From Photobacterium kagoshimensis (GTDB taxonomy: Bacteria > Pseudomonadota > Gammaproteobacteria > Enterobacterales > Vibrionaceae): a stretch of 64,000 nucleotides of DNA. The stretch spans positions 186,001 to 250,000 of the forward strand of contig NZ_JAKJSO010000014.1 in NCBI RefSeq assembly GCF_050337045.1, read 5' to 3'. Under the pieces are notes generated by a model. That model saw only the letters and a program-made list of their open reading frames with translations. It was not told the origin of the DNA and did no database searches. Below, one piece after another: positions 32,713 through 41,760 of the stretch (within the stretch, counting starts at the first letter, position 1; each line of letters begins with the position of its first letter). Made by a program: the position numbers and the translations under genes.

Positions 32713-34782
32713 CTTCACTGCCGAACAGGCAGCTTAGAAATCAGAGCTTTATCGATGCAGCCAAGATATTTGCTTCACTGCCGAACAGGCAGCTTAGAAA
32801 CGCAAGAATTGCCGTAATAACGCTAAAGGATGCTTCACTGCCGAACAGGCAGCTTAGAAAATCGCGAGGAATGCAAAAAGGGACGCCGTTATCTTCACTG
32901 CCGAACAGGCAGCTTAGAAACACTCAAGCACTGAGGTGGCGGGCACGTTAGGCTTCACTGCCGAACAGGCAGCTTAGAAAAACAATGACGGGGTGCCTCT
33001 AACACTGGGAGCCTTCACTGCCGAACAGGCAGCTTAGAAAATCGCAGAATTAACAAGTAACTATTTGCTAGACTTCACTGCCGAACAGGCAGCTTAGAAA
33101 ATATATTTTCACCTGATTTAATATATCATCTACTTCACTGCCGAACAGGCAGCTTAGAAACATACGCTGAAAGAAAATTGTTGACACCCGCGCTTCACTG
33201 CCGAACAGGCAGCTTAGAAAAATGAACACCACCTTCTATGCACTTTATGTGTCTTCACTGCCGAACAGGCAGCTTAGAAAGAAGATGAGGCCAGCATGAT
33301 TGCCGGGCTTAACTTCACTGCCGAACAGGCAGCTTAGAAAACTAGCAGAGTCAGTAAATAACCCCTCGATAACTTCACTGCCGAACAGGCAGCTTAGAAA
33401 CATATAACATCGTTTAAATCAAGGATGTCAGTCTTCACTGCCGAACAGGCAGCTTAGAAAGACAAGATGGCGAAAAAGGGCAAGGGCGACGGCTTCACTG
33501 CCGAACAGGCAGCTTAGAAAGTAAGGTAGGCCACCAGTAGTTGCAACAACCTCTTCACTGCCGAACAGGCAGCTTAGAAATTCCAGGCACACTTGAGAAT
33601 CGATCATTTTTCCTTCACTGCCGAACAGGCAGCTTAGAAATTATTTCAATATGAACCAGTCAAAGTCTGAATCTTCACTGCCGAACAGGCAGCTTAGAAA
33701 TGATGATATGAAGGTAATGCTTCTTGATTTGGCTTCACTGCCGAACAGGCAGCTTAGAAAGTGCGATCTGCATATCGTAGTCACGTATCGCTCTTCACTG
33801 CCGAACAGGCAGCTTAGAAAATCCAGACTACGATTTATGGCCATGTTATTGATCTTCACTGCCGAACAGGCAGCTTAGAAAGAGAAATAAACACGATTGG
33901 GAGAAGCAAGTGACTTCACTGCCGAACAGGCAGCTTAGAAATATCTACGCGCATCTATGAGCAAGTAAAAGATCTTCACTGCCGAACAGGCAGCTTAGAA
34001 AGAAGATAGTTTGCCCTTCATTGTCTAGCGTAACTTCACTGCCGAACAGGCAGCTTAGAAATGCTTGGCTTCGGTTTCGAATTCAACTTCATTCTTCACT
34101 GCCGAACAGGCAGCTTAGAAAAGATGATAGAGAAACTGATATTGCTATCGTTACTTCACTGCCGAACAGGCAGCTTAGAAAGTTGATGGTGTGGCTAAGC
34201 ATACAAGCGCTGCCTTCACTGCCGAACAGGCAGCTTAGAAAACTGCACATCACCAGCCACCAATGCGCGGGTGCTTCACTGCCGAACAGGCAGCTTAGAA
34301 AAAACGTATCAACTTGGCCAGTCAACCCGCCAGCTTCACTGCCGAACAGGCAGCTTAGAAAGATAACTTCTTTAGTTACCGCATTAATAAGGGCTTCACT
34401 GCCGAACAGGCAGCTTAGAAAAATATGGTTAACAAGTTTTTTAACGTAATTATCTTCACTGCCGAACAGGCAGCTTAGAAATGAGATGGCACTTCCGAAA
34501 GTACATCAATTAGACTTCACTGCCGAACAGGCAGCTTAGAAAAGCATGTTTGAGCACCTTCGGGAGCTGCAAGACTTCACTGCCGAACAGGCAGCTTAGA
34601 AAAATCAGGCTGCAAGATTTGTAAATGTTCTTGCCTTCACTGCCGAACAGGCAGCTTAGAAAATCATAAAACACCAGTGACTTATCGTACTTGACTTCAC
34701 TGCCGAACAGGCAGCTTAGAAAAATGCGAACCTTGTTTCCCTGCGCATTATAGTCTTCACTGCCGAACAGGCAGCTGAGTGG
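32713..34782 (+). CRISPR. Type I-F CRISPR array, 35 repeats and 34 spacers
   Basis: 28-bp repeats beginning CTTCACTGCCGAACAGGCAG and ending CTTAGAAA, with the Csy4 hairpin CTGCC/GGCAG around loop GAACA. Repeats start every 60 bases from 32713. Spacers are 32 bases except numbers 19 and 30, which are 33 and shift the phase. The first 34 repeats look identical; the last (34755) is intact for 22 bases and then diverges, marking the leader-distal end. No two spacers are the same. ORFs read through this stretch are artefacts of the repeat. Confidence 0.98.
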
Positions 34783-34822
34783 TTCGTGACGGTGGCGATG
34801 CAGTCACTTAGGCTTAAACTAA

Positions 34823-34856
34823 AACAGCCCCACTTAAAAAAGCGGGGCTGTTGTTT
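34823..34856. terminator. Bidirectional terminator after the array
   Basis: AACAGCCCC and GGGGCTGTT pair, with runs of A and T on both sides. It can end both the crRNA precursor and the converging hydrolase transcript. Confidence 0.8.
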
Positions 34857-34887
34857 ATCTCTTCTTTATAAACTAAGCGCTTGCGGG

Positions 34888-36285
34888 TTACTTGGCTTGC
34901 GCTTGTTCTGCTGCGCTAAATGCCCCGTCAATCACGTTGAAGAAGGTGGCGATCATCGATGGGCCAGATGGCTTACCAAAGCTTGAGAAGATGGATAGTG
35001 TGTTGCCTGTTTTCCAGTCGATAACGTTGAACTGACCATTAACACCCACCATGGCAGAGATCTTACGACCATTGATATGTACGGTACGGAATTGGTTAGT
35101 GTAGAAACCTTCAGGGTCAGCGATTTGCTCTTGGTTATCTTTGTATTTCCAAGCGGCTTTTACTTCATCATCACCGTTGCGAACTTGTTCGACGAACCAT
35201 TTCGGGATCAGCTGTTCACCTTTAAAGTTCTTACCCTCGTTCGCCATTAGCTGAGCCATAAGTGCGAAATCACGTGCTGTTGGGTTTACGCCGCCACTGT
35301 AAGGCATACGGCCGTGGTTCAAATCAGAGTAAACTGCAAGTGGGGTTTGGAAACCACCTTTCGTCCATAGCTCTTTCTCCATGAACTCGTTGAAGGTTAG
35401 CCCCGTCGCTTTTTTCACTGCACGTTCAGTCACCACACCTAAGATTTCGGTGTTAACGCACTTGTAGTTGTAGCCTTCGCCGTGCTTGTTGCCAAGTTTC
35501 ACGTTTTGACCAAGCACTTTGATGAAATCTTCAATGCCGTCTAGGCGACCGTGTGCGCCTTTTTTGTTGATTAGCTTGCCGTTCGCGTCTTTGTCAAAGC
35601 CGTTGTAGCCTGCTGCAAGTGGCATTGACCAATCCCACGTAGACCATTCACCCATCGACCAGTGGTAGCCGTTAGTGTCGTCGTATTCGGCATCGATAGT
35701 ACGTACGCCAGAGCGCATGTCAGCAAAGTGTTGCACTGTAGCGCCTTCAAGTGGCGTGCCTTTAAACTCTGGGATCCATTTTTCGATAGGGTCACTCATT
35801 TTGAAATAACCCTTTTCTACCGCAATAGAAGAGGTCATTGATGTAAATGATTTACCCGCACTCATCGCATGGTTGGCGGTATTGATATCAGTACCGTTCC
35901 AGTAATCTTCGGCCATGATACGGCCTTGGCTATCCATTAATACGAAGTTGTGGATGTTGGCGCGATCACGCATAAACGAGTACAAATCCATCATTTTGGT
36001 GCCGCCAAATACCTTCACCTGAGTAATGTCGACCTGAGTTGGCGACTTAACCATTGGCGCTTTGTTGGCTTCGTTATTCATGATGTAAGCGTGCTTGTGG
36101 TAAAGGTGCGCATCTGGATAAGTGAAGGCGCCAAGATGTTGCTCTTCCCAGTTATCGATGCCTGCACCGAAATTATTCAAACCAGCTTCTACTTCGACGA
36201 CAGGATCATGGTAAGTGACCGCATGAACGGGAGCGGTCGCACCTAGGATAGATAATACAACGAGAGAGATAACTGATTTTTTCAT
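34888..36285 (-). CDS. Exported serine hydrolase of the beta-lactamase / NylB-like fold
   Basis: 465 residues with signal peptide (SVISLVVLSILGATAPVHA). The class C beta-lactamase-like nucleophile motif SxxK is SAGK at Ser142-Lys145, followed by KGYFKMSDPIEKWIPEFKG. A second active-site element is in YKCVNTEILGVV. The family also contains 6-aminohexanoate-dimer hydrolases and esterases; a true beta-lactamase is not indicated. It would act on an amide or ester in the periplasm. The LysR gene upstream lies on the same strand, and a C45 Ntn-hydrolase is divergent beyond it, suggesting two amide hydrolases under related control. Confidence 0.85.
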   Translation of the reverse strand: MKKSVISLVVLSILGATAPVHAVTYHDPVVEVEAGLNNFGAGIDNWEEQHLGAFTYPDAHLYHKHAYIMNNEANKAPMVKSPTQVDITQVKVFGGTKMMDLYSFMRDRANIHNFVLMDSQGRIMAEDYWNGTDINTANHAMSAGKSFTSMTSSIAVEKGYFKMSDPIEKWIPEFKGTPLEGATVQHFADMRSGVRTIDAEYDDTNGYHWSMGEWSTWDWSMPLAAGYNGFDKDANGKLINKKGAHGRLDGIEDFIKVLGQNVKLGNKHGEGYNYKCVNTEILGVVTERAVKKATGLTFNEFMEKELWTKGGFQTPLAVYSDLNHGRMPYSGGVNPTARDFALMAQLMANEGKNFKGEQLIPKWFVEQVRNGDDEVKAAWKYKDNQEQIADPEGFYTNQFRTVHINGRKISAMVGVNGQFNVIDWKTGNTLSIFSSFGKPSGPSMIATFFNVIDGAFSAAEQAQAK

Positions 36286-36344
36286 AATTAATATTCCTTA
36301 TTTGCGATGAGTGCATCCTATCAATGTAATTCGAATAGACTAAA

Positions 36345-37253
36345 TTAATTACTATTCGATTTTCGAATGGTAATGTGTTCAATGATCGCTTGGCATACTG
36401 GGCCAATATTGCGGTTGGCCGCCCAGACTACGTCGAGTGCTGAGTACATTTGGGCTTGGTTAAACTCAGGCGTGATTGCGACTAGCGATCCTAAACTGAA
36501 GCGTTCAGCACACCAATCAGCAGGTAAGATCCCCCAACCTAACCCCAACTCAATCATATGGCTTGATTGAATTAAATTGTCTGCTTCCCATGTATCTTGC
36601 GACATGATGGAAGTCTTGCTGAGTACCGGGTGATTTTTTAGCGATTGGCTGATGATTTGACGCGAAGAGAGTATCTCCTCGTTGCTGATCTGTGCGCAGT
36701 TTGCCAAGGCATGATCGGGGCTACAAACACAAAGCCATTCATACTGGTGGGTGGTCATAAAATTCAAATATTGCGGATAGCTATCATCACCAAAGTGCAC
36801 GCCAATATCGACGCTGTGATTGAGTAGCCCTTGTTGCAGTGCTTTATGATCAAGCAGGCGAATCTCTACTTCGGTATTAGCGTAAAGTCGATCGATAGTG
36901 AGCAGCATTGAATCGAGGCAGGAGAGTGGGGCCATTGGGTCTACACCAATAACAATTTTACTTTCTACCTGATTATTAATTGCTGAAGCGAAGCTGTTCA
37001 TCTTATCTGCTTGGCGTAATAGTAACTTTGCTTGGCTGTAGAGTCGCTGAGCATCGGTGGTAAGTATCGGCTTGCGAGAGCTGCGATCAAACAATTGAAC
37101 GCCCCAACAATCTTCTAAGTTACTCACGCCAATACTGACTGAACTTTGGCTTTTATTGAGTTTGCGTGCAGCCGCAGAAAAAGAGCCTGTTTCAACTGTG
37201 GTGACAAAGGCAAGAATTTGTTCAAGGTTCATCATAGGTGTTTGTTTCAGCAT
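36345..37253 (-). CDS. LysR-family transcriptional regulator
   Basis: Up to 302 residues; the start may instead be the ATG at 37232 (MNLEQILAFVTTVETGSFSAAARKL), since neither start has a clear ribosome site. The helix-turn-helix SFSAAARKLNKSQSSVSIGVSNLE is standard. It lies between the serine hydrolase (same strand, 59 bases downstream) and the divergent C45 hydrolase, so it is the natural candidate to control both. The divergent 355-base gap holds an inverted repeat at 37529-37554. Confidence 0.85.
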   Translation of the reverse strand: MLKQTPMMNLEQILAFVTTVETGSFSAAARKLNKSQSSVSIGVSNLEDCWGVQLFDRSSRKPILTTDAQRLYSQAKLLLRQADKMNSFASAINNQVESKIVIGVDPMAPLSCLDSMLLTIDRLYANTEVEIRLLDHKALQQGLLNHSVDIGVHFGDDSYPQYLNFMTTHQYEWLCVCSPDHALANCAQISNEEILSSRQIISQSLKNHPVLSKTSIMSQDTWEADNLIQSSHMIELGLGWGILPADWCAERFSLGSLVAITPEFNQAQMYSALDVVWAANRNIGPVCQAIIEHITIRKSNSN

Positions 37254-37528
37254 TGTTTAAAGACTTTGGCTGAATTTACCGCGTAATGAAGTTGATTGGC
37301 TATTTTTATCCGAAAAAACGCAATGAATAACGATTAGAAAAGTAAATGAGTTAGCAGAAATGCGTTTTAGTCAGTTCTTCACTCCATTTAAGTATGTTGG
37401 ATAAGACTTCACAACCGCCGCTAGAGACCGAGTAAAGCAGGGTAAAAGGGGGAGTTTAACTTTTAATTTTGCTGTTGCTTGAAAATTAAACCACAATTTA
37501 GGCCCGTGATCAGAGTAACAAATGGTGT

Positions 37529-37554
37529 CTAATGGTTTGACTATATACCATTAG
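37529..37554. promoter_or_regulatory. Inverted repeat upstream of the C45 hydrolase gene
   Basis: CTAATGGT and ACCATTAG are separated by 10 bases, 55 bases before the start of the C45 gene. The size and spacing suit a dimeric regulator such as the adjacent LysR protein, although the T-N11-A form is not strict. The rest of the gap (37254-37528) shows nothing I can assign. Confidence 0.45.
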
Positions 37555-37608
37555 CTCTGTAATTTGACGTTGAATTAATGCAAGTTACAGAACATCGGGT
37601 ATCCCATA

Positions 37609-38799
37609 ATGAAAAAAACAATGATCGCTCTTGCCCTAGCTATGGGTATGTCAGCAACAGTAAATGCGCAACTGATTCAACATACAGATCAAATTGCAGA
37701 AGTACAATTCACTGGCTCGACTTATGAACTGGGTAAGCACGTTGGTGAGGTTGCTAAAGAGCAAATCCTAGACAGCATCGACCGCTTTGATACGACGTTA
37801 GGTGTTATGCTGCCTGGTCTTAATGTGATTTCGCTTTCAAAATCTTTTGAGTCTAAGAATGTATTTGGCAAGTTAGAAAAATCGAGCCCAGATGCTGCAG
37901 CGTACATCAAAGGTTTAGCTGAAAGCTTAAATCGTTCTCCAAACTTATTATTAGTAGTGGCGATGTCTGATGAGGCAATTTTAGAGTCTCAGCGCAATGG
38001 TGGCATGGGTTTCCTACAAGCAGAAAAAACAGGCCATGATCCGAAAGCGCCTGCGAAATGTACTTCAATCGCAGTGAAAGCAAAAGGTGATAAATCTTGG
38101 GCTGCATCTAACTTCGATTACATGGGGATTAACTACACGGGTCTTATCATGCTTAAGCATAAAGACACCGATGGTAAAACACGTGTTATTCAAACCTGGG
38201 CTGGTTTGATCCCTTACGGTGGTGTAACCAAAGGTGCTCAAGCGATGGCAATGAACACCATGGCTGACGAAGGCACATTGCGCCAATTGGCTGGCAGTGA
38301 AGTCTTAACTGAAACAGCCACGCCTTCATTTCACCTAAGCTGGGCTGTAATGAATGCAGAGTCTTATGATGAGATCCGGGACGTATTCACTCGCTACCCT
38401 GAGTACTCGGCGTACTTTACTTACACAGCCGCTGCTGCTAACTCTCCTGCAATGAATATCGAAAATACTTACGCAGGTAAAGTTAACTTCAGCACTGGCG
38501 ACTGGAAAGCACATGCTAACCACTCAATTTACCGTACACCTGAAGCGTTTGTTGACAGTGAATTTGCAGCGCATAGCTTGGCTCGCCAAGAAGCGGCAGA
38601 GAAGTTTGTCAAAAATGCAAACGCAGACACCCCCGAAGCTGAAATTCGTCACTTGCTAGAAAGCAAACCATTATGGAAAGGTCGCGGTGAAATGATGGGT
38701 ACAGTGACATCAACGGTTTACAAAATTGATGGTAAAAAAGTAGACATGTACTTCAAGACGGATGCTGATCACCCTGTCGTACACATGACTAACTACTAA
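37609..38799 (+). CDS. Exported C45-type Ntn-hydrolase (acyltransferase/amide hydrolase-like)
   Basis: 396 residues. A signal peptide (IALALAMGMSATVNA) is followed by a pro-segment, then Cys151 in PAKCTSIAVKAKGDKSWAASNFDYMG. In this family the cysteine becomes the N-terminal nucleophile after self-cleavage, and the following SNFDYM segment is conserved. Relatives include acyl-CoA:6-aminopenicillanic acid acyltransferase and bile-salt-hydrolase-like linear amidases. It would act in the periplasm on an N-acyl compound; the substrate is unknown. Codons are of the highly expressed type. Its divergent partner LysR and the NylB-like hydrolase suggest an amide-scavenging or signal-cleaving unit. Confidence 0.8.
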   Translation: MKKTMIALALAMGMSATVNAQLIQHTDQIAEVQFTGSTYELGKHVGEVAKEQILDSIDRFDTTLGVMLPGLNVISLSKSFESKNVFGKLEKSSPDAAAYIKGLAESLNRSPNLLLVVAMSDEAILESQRNGGMGFLQAEKTGHDPKAPAKCTSIAVKAKGDKSWAASNFDYMGINYTGLIMLKHKDTDGKTRVIQTWAGLIPYGGVTKGAQAMAMNTMADEGTLRQLAGSEVLTETATPSFHLSWAVMNAESYDEIRDVFTRYPEYSAYFTYTAAAANSPAMNIENTYAGKVNFSTGDWKAHANHSIYRTPEAFVDSEFAAHSLARQEAAEKFVKNANADTPEAEIRHLLESKPLWKGRGEMMGTVTSTVYKIDGKKVDMYFKTDADHPVVHMTNY

Positions 38800-38825
38800 G
38801 TCACTTCGTTTTTTGTCTTTTGTTT

Positions 38826-38853
38826 GGCCAGCACAGATGTGCTGGCCTTTTGC
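38826..38853 (+). terminator. Terminator of the C45 hydrolase gene
   Basis: GGCCAGCACA, a short loop and TGTGCTGGCC are followed by TTTTGCTTG. Confidence 0.85.
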
Positions 38854-38901
38854 TTGTTGCGAGATACAGCAAGTTACTTGGATTAATGGGTGATATATCA
38901 A

Positions 38902-38929
38902 AACAAAGCCGACATAAGCCGGCTTTGTT
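38902..38929. terminator. Terminator downstream of the nucleoside transporter gene
   Basis: AACAAAGCCG and CGGCTTTGTT form a 10-bp stem between the two converging genes, on the transporter side; on the minus strand it is followed by TTGATATATC. Confidence 0.6.
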
Positions 38930-38979
38930 AGTGTGGTGTGTTCAACGCAAATTCTTGATGTTAGGCAGGGGGAACTGCG

Positions 38980-40173
38980 TTAGGCCATCATAATGTTTGC
39001 GATCATCGCGGAAAGGATACTTACCAAAGTTGAGCCATAAAGTAGGCGTAAACCAAAGCGAGCGACAAGGTTACCTTTCTCTTCGTTCACCCCTTTAACA
39101 GCACCCGCAATAATACCGATAGAACTAAAGTTGGCGAATGACACTAAGAAGATAGAAATTGTACCAACAGTATGGGCTGATAGGGTATCAAGTTGCTCTT
39201 GTAGCGCCATCATAGCAACGAACTCATTTGAAACCAGTTTAGTTGCCATAATGCTGCCAGCTTGTAGTGCTTCACTTGCTGGAATACCCATTAGCCAAGC
39301 AACAGGATAGAACACATAGCCAATTAGATCTTGGAAGCTGATGCCTAGTGCGACGGTGAAACCTTTGTTGATCATTGCGATTAATGAGATAAAGCCGATT
39401 AGCATCGCTGCCACAATAACCGCAACTTTAAAGCCAGTAAGAATGTATTCGCCCAGCATTTCAAAGAAGGTCACTCGCTCGCCTTCAGCCTCAGCAACCA
39501 TATCATCAAAGTTTTCTTCTGCTTCATGATCGTATGGGTTAATGATCGATAGAATAATGAAAGTACTGAACATGTTTAAAAATAGCGCTGCAACCACATA
39601 TTTGGGTGCGATAAGCTGCATGTAAGAACCCACGATAGACATAGAAACGGTAGACATTGCCGTTGCCGCTAACGTGTACATACGACGTTCAGACATTTTG
39701 CCTAAAATAGCTTTGTAGGTAATGAAGTTTTCAGACTGGCCAACCATTAAGGCGCTGATGGCATTAAATGATTCTAATTTTCCCATGCCATTTATTTTGG
39801 ACAGTAAAAAACCAATGGCACTGATCACAATAGGTAGCACTTTGATGTGCTGCAAAATACCAATAAGTGCAGAAATAAAGACAATCGGCATTAAGACTTG
39901 CAGGAAGAAGTCGAACCCGCCTTCATTAATAAGGCCTCCAAATACAAAGTTGGTCCCTTCTGCGGCAAAAGCCATTAGACCATTAAACCCTTCGGCGAAC
40001 TCGGTAACTATGCCAGTACCCGCAGATGAGTTAAGTAAAAAGTAAGCCACACTCATTTCAATTGCTAGTAGCTGGACGATATAGCGAAGCTTAATGTTTG
40101 TTCGGTCTTTACTTGCTAATAATGCAAGAACGGCGACGACTGCAAGGCCAAAAATAAAATGTAAGTAGGGCAT
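38980..40173 (-). CDS. NupC-family concentrative nucleoside transporter
   Basis: 397 residues with about ten membrane helices. The CNT signatures are GLINEGGFDFFLQVLMPIVFISALIGILQH, SKINGMGKLESFNAISALMVGQSENFITYK and TKLVSNEFVAMMAL. These form the nucleoside- and cation-binding core of the family. It imports nucleosides with a proton or sodium ion through the inner membrane. It is closer in pattern to the NupX/YeiM type than to E. coli NupC, but I cannot rank these without alignment. It stands alone, with AT-rich flanks (40174-40440 holds no assigned site). Confidence 0.9.
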   Translation of the reverse strand: MPYLHFIFGLAVVAVLALLASKDRTNIKLRYIVQLLAIEMSVAYFLLNSSAGTGIVTEFAEGFNGLMAFAAEGTNFVFGGLINEGGFDFFLQVLMPIVFISALIGILQHIKVLPIVISAIGFLLSKINGMGKLESFNAISALMVGQSENFITYKAILGKMSERRMYTLAATAMSTVSMSIVGSYMQLIAPKYVVAALFLNMFSTFIILSIINPYDHEAEENFDDMVAEAEGERVTFFEMLGEYILTGFKVAVIVAAMLIGFISLIAMINKGFTVALGISFQDLIGYVFYPVAWLMGIPASEALQAGSIMATKLVSNEFVAMMALQEQLDTLSAHTVGTISIFLVSFANFSSIGIIAGAVKGVNEEKGNLVARFGLRLLYGSTLVSILSAMIANIMMA

Positions 40174-40441
40174 GGGAGGTATGTACCATTTGTGATTATT
40201 CTCAAATTATGCATGTATGCTCCCATTTGGATTACCACTTTATGGTGACTTGAATCTCATTTCTTGAACTGGTTAAGACTGTTTTTATGGCTGATAACTA
40301 ATTGTGTTGAAAGGATTTTCAGAAAATTTATTCATGCTTATCTTAATAAATTGCACAAGTATTAATTATGCAACCTGATTTTTAATGAATGATGCATGCC
40401 TATAGTGAATAGTATGAGTGAGGCATTGGTACTGGCAATAA

Positions 40442-40476
40442 AAAGCCCTTCATGACCAAGTGACATGAAGGGCTTT
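40442..40476 (-). terminator. Terminator of the pyrophosphatase gene
   Basis: AAAGCCCTTCATG and CATGAAGGGCTTT pair over 13 bases; on the minus strand a TTTTTATT tract follows. Confidence 0.85.
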
Positions 40477-40497
40477 ATGTGTAGACGGTGAACTAAA

Positions 40498-41508
40498 CTA
40501 CTTCGCTTCAACTGCTTTTTGAATGGCAGGGCCAATTTGGCGCTTACGTGAAGTCACACCTTCAAGCACTAGCCATTGTTCAGATGCTTTGCCTTTAAAT
40601 GCAGCGTTAGCAATTTTTTGATCGGCGCTGTCTATCCATAAAAGATTCGCACGTTTGTTTTTAGTGTCAATCACAGAGAAGAAGAGGTGATCTAAGTTCG
40701 CTTCTTTTTTATAAGCTTTCATTGCCGCAATAAATTCAGGCTTTCTGTCTAACAGCTGCTGAGCGGTAATGGTTTCTGCTACACCAATACCCACTTTCTT
40801 ACCGCCGTAAGTGAAGTTCTTGTAATCTAAAGTAAGAATATCAGTAGCGCTGACATGGCTGAGGTCTGATTTTGCTTCCAGCATTTTCTCCCCAAAGGCG
40901 TTGATGTCTTTAATGCCTGCCACTTTAGCAAGCTTTTCTGCGTAGCTACGATCGTACTTTGTCGTTGTTGGTGAACGGAACACCACGGTGTCAGATAAAA
41001 TACCACCTAGCGTAGTACAAGCGATAGTCGCTGGAAACTCGATGCCAAGCGTTTCGGCATGGTTTGCAAGAATAGTGGCAGCTGAACCCCATGGGCGAAT
41101 ATCAATCGAGGCAACTTGTGTCATGTTTACAGGGTTTCCCCCAATGGCGTGGTGGTCGATAATCGCGACAATACTTTTTTCATCCACAGAATGATGCAGT
41201 TGTGTTTGCTGGTTAAAATCAACCAAGCCAAATTGTTGCGCAGAGACCTCTTTAAGCAGTTTTGGTGCTGTCGCTTTACAGTATTCGAGTACAAAACGGC
41301 TTTCAGGATTAATCTCTTCTGGCACGGCAGGAGTACCACCATAAATATGTGCTGCGGCAATTGCGGATGTCACAGTGTCGGTGTCTGGGCTTAAATGACC
41401 CGTCCATACTAGCTTGTCCGTATTGTTTGCTTGGGGTGTGGTGAGATCAAATGCCATGCTTGATGAGCTCATTACAGAAAGCAGCACTGCGAGATAACGT
41501 AGTTTCAT
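40498..41508 (-). CDS. Family II (Mn-dependent, DHH) inorganic pyrophosphatase homologue with signal peptide
   Basis: 336 residues. The DHH-phosphoesterase core is clear: GHLSPDTDTVTSAIAA (usual GHxxPDTDxxxSAI), IIDHHAIGG (usual DHHxxxN), IACTTLGGILSDTVVF and, at the C terminus, SRKRQIGPAI (usual SRKKQxxPxL). These provide the metal-binding His/Asp set and the phosphate-binding SRK loop. Unlike cytosolic family II enzymes, it starts with a typical signal peptide (RYLAVLLSVMSSSSMA, then FDL), so export is expected. A periplasmic pyrophosphate or related phosphoanhydride hydrolase is inferred. It is monocistronic with its own terminator. Confidence 0.85.
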   Translation of the reverse strand: MKLRYLAVLLSVMSSSSMAFDLTTPQANNTDKLVWTGHLSPDTDTVTSAIAAAHIYGGTPAVPEEINPESRFVLEYCKATAPKLLKEVSAQQFGLVDFNQQTQLHHSVDEKSIVAIIDHHAIGGNPVNMTQVASIDIRPWGSAATILANHAETLGIEFPATIACTTLGGILSDTVVFRSPTTTKYDRSYAEKLAKVAGIKDINAFGEKMLEAKSDLSHVSATDILTLDYKNFTYGGKKVGIGVAETITAQQLLDRKPEFIAAMKAYKKEANLDHLFFSVIDTKNKRANLLWIDSADQKIANAAFKGKASEQWLVLEGVTSRKRQIGPAIQKAVEAK

Positions 41509-41698
41509 TATTTAATCCATTATTGTTTTAACTGTGATTCATAGTGATAGAGAGATATATCACTACATAATGACATTTATATGTTCTGCGAGTGAAATCA
41601 AAACAATAAGGGAGAGAAAGTAAGAAATAAGACTAGTTTGACTAACTCTTATTAATATTTGGTTACGTTTGTTAGGCTCGATGTAAGTTATGTTTACT

Positions 41699-41745
41699 GT
41701 GAATACAGTACTTATTCTTATTAAAAGGCAAAGTACTGTATTCAC
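41699..41745. repeat. Perfect 15-bp inverted repeat
   Basis: GTGAATACAGTACTT (41699-41713) and AAGTACTGTATTCAC (41731-41745) are perfect mirror arms around a 17-base AT-rich loop, 15 bases from the end of tadG. No T tract follows either side, so it may be an mRNA-end hairpin or an operator rather than a simple terminator. Confidence 0.6.
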
Positions 41746-41760
41746 ATCATAAGCGATCTA

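Noticed and set aside
33641..34449. Several ORFs within the CRISPR array on both strands, with a repeating SLPNRQLRK or FLSCLFGSE motif
   Set aside because: They are translations of the repeat itself; spacing is that of the array and there are no ribosome sites.
34888..36285. Antibiotic-resistance beta-lactamase
   Set aside because: The sequence follows the NylB/esterase branch of the fold; nothing specific to class C beta-lactamases beyond the shared SxxK is seen.
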